A stretch of 64,000 bases of DNA from Tissierellales bacterium (lineage in GTDB: Bacteria > Bacillota > Clostridia > Tissierellales > JAOAQY01), in NCBI GenBank assembly GCA_025210965.1, contig JAOAQY010000181.1, positions 62,001 through 126,000 of the forward strand, in the 5' to 3' direction. The notes below the pieces were generated by a model. It saw nothing but the letters and a program-made list of their open reading frames with translations, had not been told where the DNA came from and ran no database searches. Each line of letters starts with the position of its first letter. Position 1 is the first letter of the stretch. Both the position numbers and the translations under genes were made by a program. This document shows positions 18,035 to 26,759 of this stretch, piece by piece.

Positions 18035-18404
18035 AGAAGTTGTTAAAAATATAAAGAAATCTATGGATCAATATAATATAACTGCTACTTCAGAGGATAA
18101 ATATCATATTAAGCTAACTGAATATGAGTTATTAAAGATTGAAAAGGAGTTAAGTGTTGAAAAACTGAATAGTTTACAAGGTTCATTAATTACGTTTATA
18201 TTCGGGTTTGCTATAGCAATCATAACAATCATGGCAACAGGAGTAAACATAGAAATGTGGCTACTGTTTGTTGTAGTTTGTGGTTTATTAATAATTAATT
18301 CAATCTTTGAGTATTTACTTAAGAAGGAGAATCATTTTTTACTAGATTATGAGAGTAAGATTAGAATTATGAAAATTTTCAAAGAAAAGATAATAGAAGA
18401 GTAA
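18006..18404 (+). CDS. small two-TM protein 4 of 4
   Basis: 132 residues from ATG 18006 (GGAAGGAA upstream). An in-frame ATG at 17997 is possible. Charged helix, two TM segments (about 58-77 and 81-97), charged C-terminal helix. It is the last gene between the two dif-like sites and is followed by the combined terminator and dif-like site 2. Confidence 0.6.
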   Translation: MEEISLEKYEEVVKNIKKSMDQYNITATSEDKYHIKLTEYELLKIEKELSVEKLNSLQGSLITFIFGFAIAIITIMATGVNIEMWLLFVVVCGLLIINSIFEYLLKKENHFLLDYESKIRIMKIFKEKIIEE

Positions 18405-18438
18405 TGACTCCCCTGTCAAAACTACTCATAATTATATT

Positions 18439-18487
18439 ATGTTAACTTTCCGAAAAACGACATTTTCTGAAAGTTAACATTTTTTTA
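18439..18487 (+). terminator. intrinsic terminator built around dif-like site 2
   Basis: ATGTTAACTTTC (18439-18450) pairs with its complement at 18469-18480, followed by TTTTTTT. The recombination site forms the inner part of the same hairpin, so this element doubles as terminator of the two-TM operon. Confidence 0.7.
18446..18473. other. dif-like tyrosine recombinase site 2
   Basis: CTTTCCGAAAA, spacer ACGACA, TTTTCTGAAAG. The arms match site 1 at 16704-16731 in 20 of 22 positions while the 6-base spacers differ. It lies 33 bases before the recombinase gene at 18507, as expected for a cognate or host XerCD resolution site. Confidence 0.65.
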
Positions 18488-18506
18488 CAATGATAAGGAG
18501 ATTTTT

Positions 18507-19595
18507 ATGAAGCCAGATATTGAAAATAAAAAGTATCAAGAATTATCTAGAAGATTAAGAACTATGCCAGAGTTTGTTGTTGATTTCATTAGGTCTTTAC
18601 ATGAAAAACTAGCTATAAGTAGCCAAATAGCCTACCTAAAGGACTATACCCTATTTTTTGAATACATGCTACTTCTCCCCGAAATAGAGAAAACAAAAAT
18701 CAGTGAGCTTACTGTTGATGATATGAGCAATGAATATATAACTGAAAGCGATATTTGGGGATTTTTAGAGTATCTTACATCATATAACAAGAAGTTTATT
18801 AAGAAAGATGGTGAGGAAACTGTTCAGAATTTTACAAACTCCAAAAAAGGTAAATCAAGAAAACTTGCTAGCATTCGTATGCTATATAAGTATCTTGGTA
18901 GAAAATACAAAATTCAAGATCCTACAAAATATGTAGAGATATCAATTAAGAAGAAGAAGAAAATTAAAGAACGTTTATCAGAGAAGGATATTTCCCTACT
19001 TCTGAGCACTATTGTAGATGATATCGGAATAGATCCTAATGATACACGCTTACTTAAAAGGCATAAGCAAGTTAAATTAAGAGACTTAACCATGCTTATG
19101 TTGTTAGCATTCACTGGTATAAGAATATCTGAGTTAATACAGTTAGATATCTCTGATGTCAGTATTGTTGAAGAAGCTATGATAATTGAAAGAAAAGGTG
19201 GAGATCAAGAAAAAATTGGTGTACCAGATGAGATAATCCCTCAAATAAGTGAATATATTGAATGGAGAAAAAAAATAAGTATGGAAGATATTCCAGATCA
19301 ATATAAGGATGCATTATTTTTATCTAATCAAAAGAAAAGAATGCATTCAAGAAGTGTTAGTATTGCATTAAATAAGTATGCTGTAAGGTCTAATTTAGAC
19401 GTTAAAGTCACACCTCATACTTTCAGAAGAACATTTGCTACACAATTATTAGAATTGTATGGGAATATTGAGCTTGTTGCAGAGGTATTAGGCCACTCTA
19501 CTGTAGAAACTACAAGAAAGTTTTACGCAGAAATGAGTGATGAAAGCAAAAAAATAGCTATGAAAGGTTTTAAATATAATGATAAAAAGAGATAA
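18507..19595 (+). CDS. tyrosine recombinase (XerC/D-like)
   Basis: The 362-residue product has an N-terminal SAM-like core-binding domain (about 15-150) and a catalytic domain (about 160-355) with the full RHRHY set: R in TGIRISEL, H and R in HTFRRTFATQL, H in VLGHSTVETT and Y in RKFYAEM. It cuts and rejoins DNA through a tyrosine intermediate. The two dif-like sites upstream suggest it resolves multimers or moves the intervening cassette, though host XerCD could also act there. An inserted lysine-rich stretch near 145-155 is unusual. It is followed by a strong terminator. Confidence 0.9.
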   Translation: MKPDIENKKYQELSRRLRTMPEFVVDFIRSLHEKLAISSQIAYLKDYTLFFEYMLLLPEIEKTKISELTVDDMSNEYITESDIWGFLEYLTSYNKKFIKKDGEETVQNFTNSKKGKSRKLASIRMLYKYLGRKYKIQDPTKYVEISIKKKKKIKERLSEKDISLLLSTIVDDIGIDPNDTRLLKRHKQVKLRDLTMLMLLAFTGIRISELIQLDISDVSIVEEAMIIERKGGDQEKIGVPDEIIPQISEYIEWRKKISMEDIPDQYKDALFLSNQKKRMHSRSVSIALNKYAVRSNLDVKVTPHTFRRTFATQLLELYGNIELVAEVLGHSTVETTRKFYAEMSDESKKIAMKGFKYNDKKR

Positions 19596-19615
19596 TCTAG
19601 TGATTATCTCTTTTT
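19584..19615 (+). terminator. intrinsic terminator of the recombinase gene
   Basis: A 14-bp stem AAAAAGAGATAATC with loop TAGT overlaps the stop codon. The T-run forms the 3' arm. It can also work leftwards for the convergent gene at 19677. Confidence 0.8.
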
Positions 19616-19676
19616 GATTAATATGCTTTATATTTTTAGTCTGATTTTATATATTTTGGACATTAAATATATTAGA

Positions 19677-20465
19677 TTATTGACTAACTGATTTTAGTTT
19701 TCCTTTTTTATTAAATTTACTATGACCTCTAATAACTAACTTTAAACCCAATATAGAAATCAGAATTCCTATAACACCTCCTATAAATGAAGATATTGCA
19801 ATATTTAAGTTTTTAGTATGTTCCACTAAAACATATGGAGCAAAAATCATAGCAAGAACAAAAACACCTGTAAAAACTATAATAACATTTTCTAAAAATA
19901 TTGCTATAATTTTATCTTTCGGTGGAAGTATAATTTTTGTGTCGAAATAACAATATTTGCCAACTACTATAGACATTACAAAGTAAGTTATTGTATAATC
20001 TGATATGTAATATGAGACTAATATAATAGTTAACAAAGTAGTAAGTGTGGTCACTTTAGTAAAGAGTATTTTGTCTTTTCCATACTTAAATCTATCCTTA
20101 ATCTTCTTCTTCTCTTTTTGGTTTAATATTATACTAACGAAATACTTGATAAGTAAACCGATTCCCGGAAGTAATAAAATGTAGACAAGCCCACTTCCTA
20201 ATAATTGTTTTAACCATTGCCATGGAGTTATTACGATACACCAGTAATAAAATATCAAAGAATAATTTATTATTACAAAACTCGTCACAAATAAAGGCAG
20301 ACATTTATCAAATGAATCATTATCCTTATTTAATGTTTTTTCATAATCTTGTAATAATATACATGCCAAAGTTACAAGTAAGAACATTTGAATAGCTGTA
20401 AACAAAATCTTTTGGTTTATCATTTCTTTATACAATGAATAGTTATTACCAAATATTATGTTCAT
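19677..20465 (-). CDS. polytopic membrane protein, unknown
   Basis: The 262-residue product has about seven hydrophobic segments and a basic C-terminal tail. No transporter signature is visible. It follows the topoisomerase III gene on the same strand with a 43-base gap, so it is probably cotranscribed. Confidence 0.65.
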   Translation of the reverse strand: MNIIFGNNYSLYKEMINQKILFTAIQMFLLVTLACILLQDYEKTLNKDNDSFDKCLPLFVTSFVIINYSLIFYYWCIVITPWQWLKQLLGSGLVYILLLPGIGLLIKYFVSIILNQKEKKKIKDRFKYGKDKILFTKVTTLTTLLTIILVSYYISDYTITYFVMSIVVGKYCYFDTKIILPPKDKIIAIFLENVIIVFTGVFVLAMIFAPYVLVEHTKNLNIAISSFIGGVIGILISILGLKLVIRGHSKFNKKGKLKSVSQ

Positions 20466-20508
20466 AAATTTATTAATTTACATCACCATCCTGTTCTATG
20501 TTTTCTGT

Positions 20509-23196
20509 TTAATTATAGTCAAAAACAATGTTAACATACCATTTATCATTTTTCTTTACCAATTCAAGCTCTGCATCAAACTTTGTTTGTGTCCTTGGAG
20601 ATGTCAGTCCTTTTATAGGAATTTTTCTATCTGATAAGAGTTTTTTAACTATTGATTCAGATAGTTTCTTCTTATACTCTTTTAGTTTAAAGTTGTTTTT
20701 CCAGATTGTAAAGCCACAGTTATTTTCACATTTGTAACTTGATTTAGAAATAATGACCTTTCCCTTACAGTCAGGACAGATGCCTAGGCCTTTTTTTTCA
20801 CTTTCATCAACTTTGAAATCAGGATAATAGTTACCATTATTCTGTACTAGTTTACAGTCAATAAATGTTGATCCAATGCTTATCCTAGTAATACCAGGAT
20901 TATTTAATAATTCTTTAGCTAAAGATTTGCTGACTTTTGTTTTGAATAACTCAAGAAACTTGTTAGTCTTCCAAATTTTGAAGTCACACCCTTCTTTCCA
21001 ATCAGAACAACCAAATGCCTTACTACCTTCTATAACAGGTTTTCCACATTTAGGACAGGGTCCTATTTCATGTTTGGATGCATCTTCTATTGTGCATCTT
21101 ACAACATAATCTGAACCATCTTTAATCAACCTACAATTGATATAAGTTGAATTTGCTCTAATTACAGTTCCTTCAGAAGACTCTAAAAGCTTCTTAGCAT
21201 CAGTTTTCTTAATCTTAGCATTATATCCTTCTAAGAACTTATTATCCTTCCAAATCTTAAAATTACAACCCTCCTTCCACCCACTACAGGCAAAACTTTT
21301 GCTACTATCAATTACGGGTTTTTTACATATAGGACATTTTCCTATTTCATTCATTTCTATCAACTCCTTTTCTTCTTTAATATAGTCTTTTAATATGAAA
21401 TCAGGAGAACTTTTTATTTTCTCCACATCCCTGACTACTAAGTCATGAATCTTTTTCATAAAAACTTCTGCAGAAAGTTTATTCTTTGAAATATTATTAA
21501 GTGCTTTTTCTATTTGACCTGTAAACTCAGGTTTAATAAAACTTACAAAAGATAAAGTTTTTATAGTATTTATGCCTAGTTTTGTAATTTTAAAACTCTT
21601 GCCCTTTCTTTCTACATAGCCACTTCTAATCAAGCGGTCTATAATAGCCCCCCTAGTTCCTTGTGTCCCTATCTCATACCCTTCTAGTACGTCTCTAAGG
21701 ATATCTGAATTACTCTCTGATGTAATATCACCATCTATTTTCCTGCCACACACTTCCATAGCGGTAAGTAGTGACTTTTCAGTATAAGGCTTCGGTGGAG
21801 ATGATTGTTTTTCCAATACATCACAATTACTAACTCTCCCCTTCTCTAATTTTTTTAGATACGGAACTGTTTTACTTTTAGAGCTTAGATATAGTTTTTC
21901 CCAGCCTTCTTTTATATTCTTTTTATACTTGGCTATAAAAATATGTTGTTCACATTTAATTGTGATATCTGTATTTTCATACTCTGAATTAGGCATAAAA
22001 TGTGATACAAATCTCTTTGATATTTCCGAGTAAAGAATTTTTTCATCTTGATTAAGTTCATTTGGAACGATGTATGTTGGAATTATTGCACCATGACTTT
22101 CTACCTTGCTAGAGTCAAAAACTTTATAAGATTTTGTAAAAATAATCTCATCTGTATATTGTTTATACCATTCTGATATTTTTAGGGCATTTAGTACATT
22201 TTTAGTTTGGCTAATAAATTCTTGTGTACTCTCTAGATGTCTAGATTTAGTTCTTGGATAAGAAACATATCCATTTTCATATATTCCCTGCAAGACTTTT
22301 AAAACCTTAGTAGAAGTCCAATTATCATACTTACTAGTAATATAGCCTTGCAAATCACTTAAATTAAACAAAGACTTAGGAGAAGTTGATGAATTTTTCT
22401 TTGTTATATCTTCAACTACTGCTGTTTTATCTAGTATATTACCTTTGATCAAGTTTAGTTCATTCTCCTGGAACTTCTTATTCCCCTCATTGTTTATTAG
22501 AGTTCCCTTGAAACTATTTTCTCCAAAACTAAATTCACTTTCTAACTCATAGTGTGTTTCCGGAGAGAAATTAACAATATCATACGTCCTTTGGTATATC
22601 AGATATAAAGTAGGAAGAATAACCCTACCGATTGATAATGGAATTCCCCTACCCACTGTATATTTTGTAGTTACAGCTGAAGTGAGATTTATTCCAATGG
22701 TCCAATCTGTAAGCTGTCTACACTCTCCTGCCTTTTGCAGGGGTAAAGAATCTTCATTAGTAAGCATATTATGAAGAGCCTTATTGATCTCATAAGGAGT
22801 CCATTCATTAACCAATATTCTATAAACAGGCTTTTTAATTTCTAAATATTCATGTAAAGTTCTATATATATTGGAACCTTCTCTATCGTTATCAAATGCG
22901 TTGATAATTTCTGTGACATCAGTTCTTTCTACAAGTTGCTTAATAGTGTTTAATAGTTTGATTGTTTCGTCTATTGGTTTGTACTTATAGACTGTAGGGA
23001 TATATGGAAAATCGTCTAGTTGCCAAATATTAAATTTATCATCATAATCCTTACAGTCATATAGCTCCAATAAGTGACCTCTCGCATTTACTATTAAGTA
23101 GTCATTATTTTCATAGTAGTTATTTGACTTTGTACATTTTAGAGCTTTTGCTATTTTTTTCGCTACATTACTTTTTTCGCAGATGATTAATTTCAT
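20509..23196 (-). CDS. topB: DNA topoisomerase III (type IA) with three C-terminal zinc-ribbon repeats
   Basis: The 895-residue product relaxes or decatenates DNA by a single-strand passage mechanism. It has an N-terminal Toprim domain (CEKSNVAKKIAKAL at the start, and FDNDREG at about 101-107) and the active-site motif GYVSYPRTKSRH with catalytic Tyr near 313. After about residue 610 there are three repeats of a module starting CPxCxxP and ending FKIWK (near 617, 712 and 802). The third begins CPDCKGK. Plasmid-borne topoisomerase III is common on large Gram-positive conjugative plasmids and helps decatenate replicons. A GGAGGAC site precedes ATG 23196. Confidence 0.95.
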   Translation of the reverse strand: MKLIICEKSNVAKKIAKALKCTKSNNYYENNDYLIVNARGHLLELYDCKDYDDKFNIWQLDDFPYIPTVYKYKPIDETIKLLNTIKQLVERTDVTEIINAFDNDREGSNIYRTLHEYLEIKKPVYRILVNEWTPYEINKALHNMLTNEDSLPLQKAGECRQLTDWTIGINLTSAVTTKYTVGRGIPLSIGRVILPTLYLIYQRTYDIVNFSPETHYELESEFSFGENSFKGTLINNEGNKKFQENELNLIKGNILDKTAVVEDITKKNSSTSPKSLFNLSDLQGYITSKYDNWTSTKVLKVLQGIYENGYVSYPRTKSRHLESTQEFISQTKNVLNALKISEWYKQYTDEIIFTKSYKVFDSSKVESHGAIIPTYIVPNELNQDEKILYSEISKRFVSHFMPNSEYENTDITIKCEQHIFIAKYKKNIKEGWEKLYLSSKSKTVPYLKKLEKGRVSNCDVLEKQSSPPKPYTEKSLLTAMEVCGRKIDGDITSESNSDILRDVLEGYEIGTQGTRGAIIDRLIRSGYVERKGKSFKITKLGINTIKTLSFVSFIKPEFTGQIEKALNNISKNKLSAEVFMKKIHDLVVRDVEKIKSSPDFILKDYIKEEKELIEMNEIGKCPICKKPVIDSSKSFACSGWKEGCNFKIWKDNKFLEGYNAKIKKTDAKKLLESSEGTVIRANSTYINCRLIKDGSDYVVRCTIEDASKHEIGPCPKCGKPVIEGSKAFGCSDWKEGCDFKIWKTNKFLELFKTKVSKSLAKELLNNPGITRISIGSTFIDCKLVQNNGNYYPDFKVDESEKKGLGICPDCKGKVIISKSSYKCENNCGFTIWKNNFKLKEYKKKLSESIVKKLLSDRKIPIKGLTSPRTQTKFDAELELVKKNDKWYVNIVFDYN

Positions 23197-23271
23197 TGTT
23201 GTCCTCCATTCATAATTAAATTTTAAGTAATAAAAATGTAATAGTCAATAATAAAAATGTTATAACTAAAC

Positions 23272-23290
23272 ATATATATTGTGTTATAAT
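23272..23290 (+). promoter_or_regulatory. ATATATATTGTGTTATAAT-class promoter
   Basis: Matches the string shared by five promoters in the window, with TATAAT at 23285-23290 and extended -10 TG. It drives the gene at 23327, divergent from topB. Confidence 0.6.
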
Positions 23291-23326
23291 AGTGACATAA
23301 GAAACAAATAAAATTGAGGTGAAAAT

Positions 23327-24043
23327 ATGAAGGCTAAAAAGCAGAGATACGCTGAAATACTTGTAAATATTTTAGAGGACTTATCTGGCAAGAAAGTTGA
23401 AAGATTGAGTTCTTATTCGGACGATGAAATACTTAAATTGAAGAGGCAAATTAAATTTTATGAAAATAATCTTATAAAGTACTTCCTAGGTAGAGATACT
23501 AAACTAATAGAAATACCTTTTTTAAGATTTGTCGAAAATTATATTGAAGTTAGTAACTTAGATGCGGATCCAATTTTTAATTCAGCAAAATTAGTAACCA
23601 ATGAAGAGGTTCTTGAGATCTCAGGAAATATAGTTGTTAAATCACTAGGCCATGGTTTAGTTTTACACGACAATTATGGGGCCCTTTTTAGTTTAGTCAA
23701 AAGTGCCATCGATTCAAAAAAAAGAATTAATCTAGTTAAGGATGGTGAATGCCAGAGATTTTATTTGGAATGCACTGAAGAGGAAAAGGAAGAACTTGTT
23801 GAAGTTGTTAATTACATTAATTATATTCTTTTAAGTACTGGCAATAAGATAGCAGTTAAACTAGATGGTAGTTATGATGTAAATATTTTCAAAAAAGTAT
23901 TCAGAATAATTGAACTAGAAGCGATTGAGAATCACAAATATTTAGTAGATCAAGGGGATTCTATGGTGCGAAAAGCTATTGATATCCTTCAAAATCTATC
24001 AAAATTGAATAAACCTATAGTTAAAGTGAAGTATGACAAGTAA
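23327..24043 (+). CDS. hypothetical protein
   Basis: A 238-residue soluble mixed alpha/beta protein with no motif I recognise. GAGGTG precedes the ATG. It is a single-gene unit between the shared-class promoter at 23272 and the terminator at 24066. Confidence 0.6.
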   Translation: MKAKKQRYAEILVNILEDLSGKKVERLSSYSDDEILKLKRQIKFYENNLIKYFLGRDTKLIEIPFLRFVENYIEVSNLDADPIFNSAKLVTNEEVLEISGNIVVKSLGHGLVLHDNYGALFSLVKSAIDSKKRINLVKDGECQRFYLECTEEEKEELVEVVNYINYILLSTGNKIAVKLDGSYDVNIFKKVFRIIELEAIENHKYLVDQGDSMVRKAIDILQNLSKLNKPIVKVKYDK

Positions 24044-24065
24044 TAAAGTAAGATTAATTGTGACT

Positions 24066-24098
24066 AATGCTCGAAAAGTTATTGAGCATTAGTTTTTT
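24066..24098 (+). terminator. intrinsic terminator
   Basis: AATGCTC, 11-base loop, GAGCATT, AG, then TTTTTT. Confidence 0.75.
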
Positions 24099-24138
24099 AT
24101 TGTATAATTAAGGAAATATGTATAAATAGGAGATGTTA

Positions 24139-25494
24139 ATGCTGAAGAGAATAGAAGAAAGAATAATTGTAGTTGAGAATACAATTGAGAATAATCCATT
24201 TGAGTGTTTAGACGAAAATAATTATACACTTTCAGTTTATCTCGGAGATTATTCAATAAGGAGTTATAGGCAAATTATTGTAGATTTAAACAAACACAGA
24301 AGTAATGATAGTATTACTGATAATGAGTATATATTGTGCTTAAAAAAAATCTATAATAGCAAATTGAAAGTATCTAGAAGAGCTTGTATTTCAATAAAAA
24401 GTGGTTCAGTAAAAATTAACGATTCACTCAAGCCAAGGTTTGAACAGAACGATGCTAGAAGTACTATTTTGCAATTTTTCGAAGGAGTAATTGAGGATAC
24501 CAAGAAAAACTTGTATATGCTTAATAAATATCCAACTTTTTTCACTTTGAGCAATCCAGAAATTATCGGCTCCGATTTTGAGTCTAGATATGATAGTGAT
24601 ATATATTTATATAAGAGTATAGTTATAGATAGAGTAGCTCCACATACTTTTGGTTTACTATCTCCTGAAGACACAAAGGTGAATGAAAAACGAGCCCTTC
24701 TTAATATAATTGCATATTACTTTGGTAAACCATTATACATAAGCACTGATAATCCTTATTTTAATAATAAATTGGATGTGTTATATGAGAATTTTGATTT
24801 GACTGATATGTTGACATTGAGACATAAGGAATATGTTAATAAAGAGTTACATTCAACTAGTTATCTATGTAGACCAGTTTTCAAAAATAGAAAGTACTTT
24901 CCTTTGATTGAAATTGAGGAGTTATCACATCCACAGATGTTAGATTCATACCATGATTCTTTAAAACAATTTGAACCATTACCAAGGTGTGTTTTTCTAT
25001 ATAGGGTATTTGAGTATGCAGCAGCTGTTCATTATCAACCCAAAATTAGACCCCCGAAATATAATCCTAGAGATGCAATAGAATACTACTACAATAAAGC
25101 CATGAATCATCAATTTTCAACATTATATATGGTTAGGCCATATAGGGCAAGAAAAGTAAACCCTGGTGATTATAAAATAAAGAATGAACATAGCAATTTT
25201 TTAATAGCTTTAAAGAAGGAGTCGAAAAAAATTATTAAAGAATGGTCCAATCATAAATATTTGAAGAATAAAAGTCTTGGAGCTATTATCTATGAAACAG
25301 GACGAAATAGAGTAGCACATGGAGGAAAAAGCAATTTTGCTATAACATATGACTATGAAGGAAACTATAGTCATATTAATAATGTGAACATTATCTTAGA
25401 GTTAATAGCAAGGTATACAATAGAAATAATGAATCCATCAATATATAAGCTAACTGATACACGGAAAAACTTATATAAAGGTTTTATAGGATAA
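24139..25494 (+). CDS. HEPN-domain protein (Apea-like), possible defence RNase
   Basis: The start ATG 24139 fits the AGGAG site. An in-frame ATG lies at 24133. The 451-residue product carries a C-terminal helical domain with RNRVAH at about 389-394, the R-N-x3-H pattern of HEPN ribonucleases, in a context like Apea-type HEPN domains. The N-terminal 340 residues have no recognised motif but are rich in Tyr, Asp and Asn. HEPN proteins often act in abortive infection or toxin-antitoxin systems. No adjacent antitoxin-like gene is visible. Catalytic activity is inference from the motif. Confidence 0.6.
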   Translation: MLKRIEERIIVVENTIENNPFECLDENNYTLSVYLGDYSIRSYRQIIVDLNKHRSNDSITDNEYILCLKKIYNSKLKVSRRACISIKSGSVKINDSLKPRFEQNDARSTILQFFEGVIEDTKKNLYMLNKYPTFFTLSNPEIIGSDFESRYDSDIYLYKSIVIDRVAPHTFGLLSPEDTKVNEKRALLNIIAYYFGKPLYISTDNPYFNNKLDVLYENFDLTDMLTLRHKEYVNKELHSTSYLCRPVFKNRKYFPLIEIEELSHPQMLDSYHDSLKQFEPLPRCVFLYRVFEYAAAVHYQPKIRPPKYNPRDAIEYYYNKAMNHQFSTLYMVRPYRARKVNPGDYKIKNEHSNFLIALKKESKKIIKEWSNHKYLKNKSLGAIIYETGRNRVAHGGKSNFAITYDYEGNYSHINNVNIILELIARYTIEIMNPSIYKLTDTRKNLYKGFIG

Positions 25495-25500
25495 TATAAT

Positions 25501-25557
25501 AAAAAGCACATCTCCTCTCTTATACCGTGTGGTAAAAGTAAGTTAGATGAGCTTTTT
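25501..25557. terminator. terminator between convergent genes
   Basis: AAAAAGC with CATCT pairs with AGATG and GCTTTTT around a 35-base loop, between the genes ending at 25494 and 25566. Confidence 0.5.
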
Positions 25558-25565
25558 ATAATAAG

Positions 25566-25994
25566 CTAGTGATACAATTTTTTCATTTTATCCAAGTTCC
25601 CAAAAATTTCAATTACTTCATCATAACTTAAATAAATGTCTGGAGAAACAATGACTGATTTCATTTTTCTCAAGTCTTCACCAATTCCGATGAAACCATC
25701 TGAAAAAACATTTGGTTTTGCATTAACTACAGTATTGAAATATGAAAAGAAAATCGCTTCTTCTTTCTTCAGGTAGTACTTATTAGAATACTGATCAGTA
25801 AATTCGTAGGCAATACGAAAATCAAATCCATTTTTTTTAGTTGAACGTAACATAGGTTCATTAATATACTTACTTAGACGATATGTACTTCCTAATTTTG
25901 AATTATCAATTAGATTTAATAAGGTTTGTTTGCTAGGGTCTTTATGTGCATAAAAAATTATTTCTTCCATTTTTCTTCTTCTACAGTCACTCAA
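25566..25994 (-). CDS. hypothetical protein
   Basis: Starts at TTG 25994 with AAAGGAGATG spaced 6-8 bases upstream. An internal Met is at 25970. The 142-residue product is soluble and mixed alpha/beta, without recognised motifs. It is convergent with the HEPN gene and divergent from the HTH gene at 26269. Confidence 0.55.
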   Translation of the reverse strand: MSDCRRRKMEEIIFYAHKDPSKQTLLNLIDNSKLGSTYRLSKYINEPMLRSTKKNGFDFRIAYEFTDQYSNKYYLKKEEAIFFSYFNTVVNAKPNVFSDGFIGIGEDLRKMKSVIVSPDIYLSYDEVIEIFGNLDKMKKLYH

Positions 25995-26100
25995 AGTAAC
26001 ATCTCCTTTCGATAGAATTATATCACATTAGTTAATAGACCAATTAGAATAAATAAAATGTAAAAGCAATAAAAAGACATAAAAAATGGCATAAAAACCT

Positions 26101-26199
26101 GTATATTCAGAATATACAATTTTGTATACAAAAAGCACTTATAATATACGAATTTGTATACTAAACTGTGCTGATTGTTTACTTTTTTACGGCTATAAT
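26101..26199 (+). promoter_or_regulatory. operator array and promoters of the HTH gene
   Basis: Three palindromes of one type occur: GTATATTCAGAATATAC (26101-26117), TATACAATTTTGTATA (26113-26128) and TATACGAATTTGTATA (26145-26160). TATAAT boxes lie at 26140-26145 and 26194-26199, with a half-palindrome (ATACAATTTCAATTG) just past the second. This suits autoregulation by the downstream HTH protein or control of the divergent gene. Confidence 0.6.
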
Positions 26200-26268
26200 A
26201 TACAATTTCAATTGTAAATAAAAGGATAATATGCTAATATAAAATCAATAAAAGGAGGTGCCAGAATT

Positions 26269-26685
26269 TTGAATATGAGAGATGAATTATTGAGAATAAT
26301 AGCATTTGATAATGAAAAGTACAGAACCATCAAAGATTTAGTCCAGGACAATGAAGAATTCATAGGAAGATCATATCAAAGTGTTCAGAGGAGTTTGAGA
26401 GAAAATAAGCTTCCGCTTGAAGTCTTTGATAAGATAATTAGTATTCTAGGTTATGAACTAAAAGTACTAAAAAAGGATACTATTGAATTAATTAAGATAT
26501 CTGAATGTAGATTAGATATTAAGAATCTAAAAGGTCCTGGTTCTCCAAAAGCGACAATATATACATATGAAGGTATAGTGTTCCTGGAGGGAATATCCTC
26601 TTCAGAGTTTGTAAATATGGAAAAAGAAATTAAGAGCAAAATTAACTTACCATTAGAATACAAAATTAAATATATAGAGAGCTAG
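26269..26685 (+). CDS. small HTH-type regulator
   Basis: Starts at TTG 26269 with AAGGAGGTG upstream. An in-frame ATG is at 26275. The 138-residue product has an N-terminal helix-turn-helix-like region (SYQSVQRSLRENKLPLEVFDKIISILGYEL, similar in plan to Xre/phage regulators) and a small alpha/beta C-terminal domain. The palindrome array directly upstream supports autoregulation. A terminator follows. Confidence 0.6.
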   Translation: MNMRDELLRIIAFDNEKYRTIKDLVQDNEEFIGRSYQSVQRSLRENKLPLEVFDKIISILGYELKVLKKDTIELIKISECRLDIKNLKGPGSPKATIYTYEGIVFLEGISSSEFVNMEKEIKSKINLPLEYKIKYIES

Positions 26686-26691
26686 AAATGG

Positions 26692-26748
26692 CCCCTCTTC
26701 ACGGATGCAAAGTTATATAGGATATATGCATAAGTGTGAGGGGTTTTA
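26692..26748 (+). terminator. intrinsic terminator
   Basis: CCCCTC (26692-26697) pairs with GAGGGG (26738-26743), with CAC/GTG extension, then TTTT. Confidence 0.5.
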
Positions 26749-26759
26749 CAAACCACATT

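Noticed and set aside
20876-21109. 77-aa plus-strand frame
   Set aside because: It lies opposite the topoisomerase III zinc repeats and is a shadow frame.
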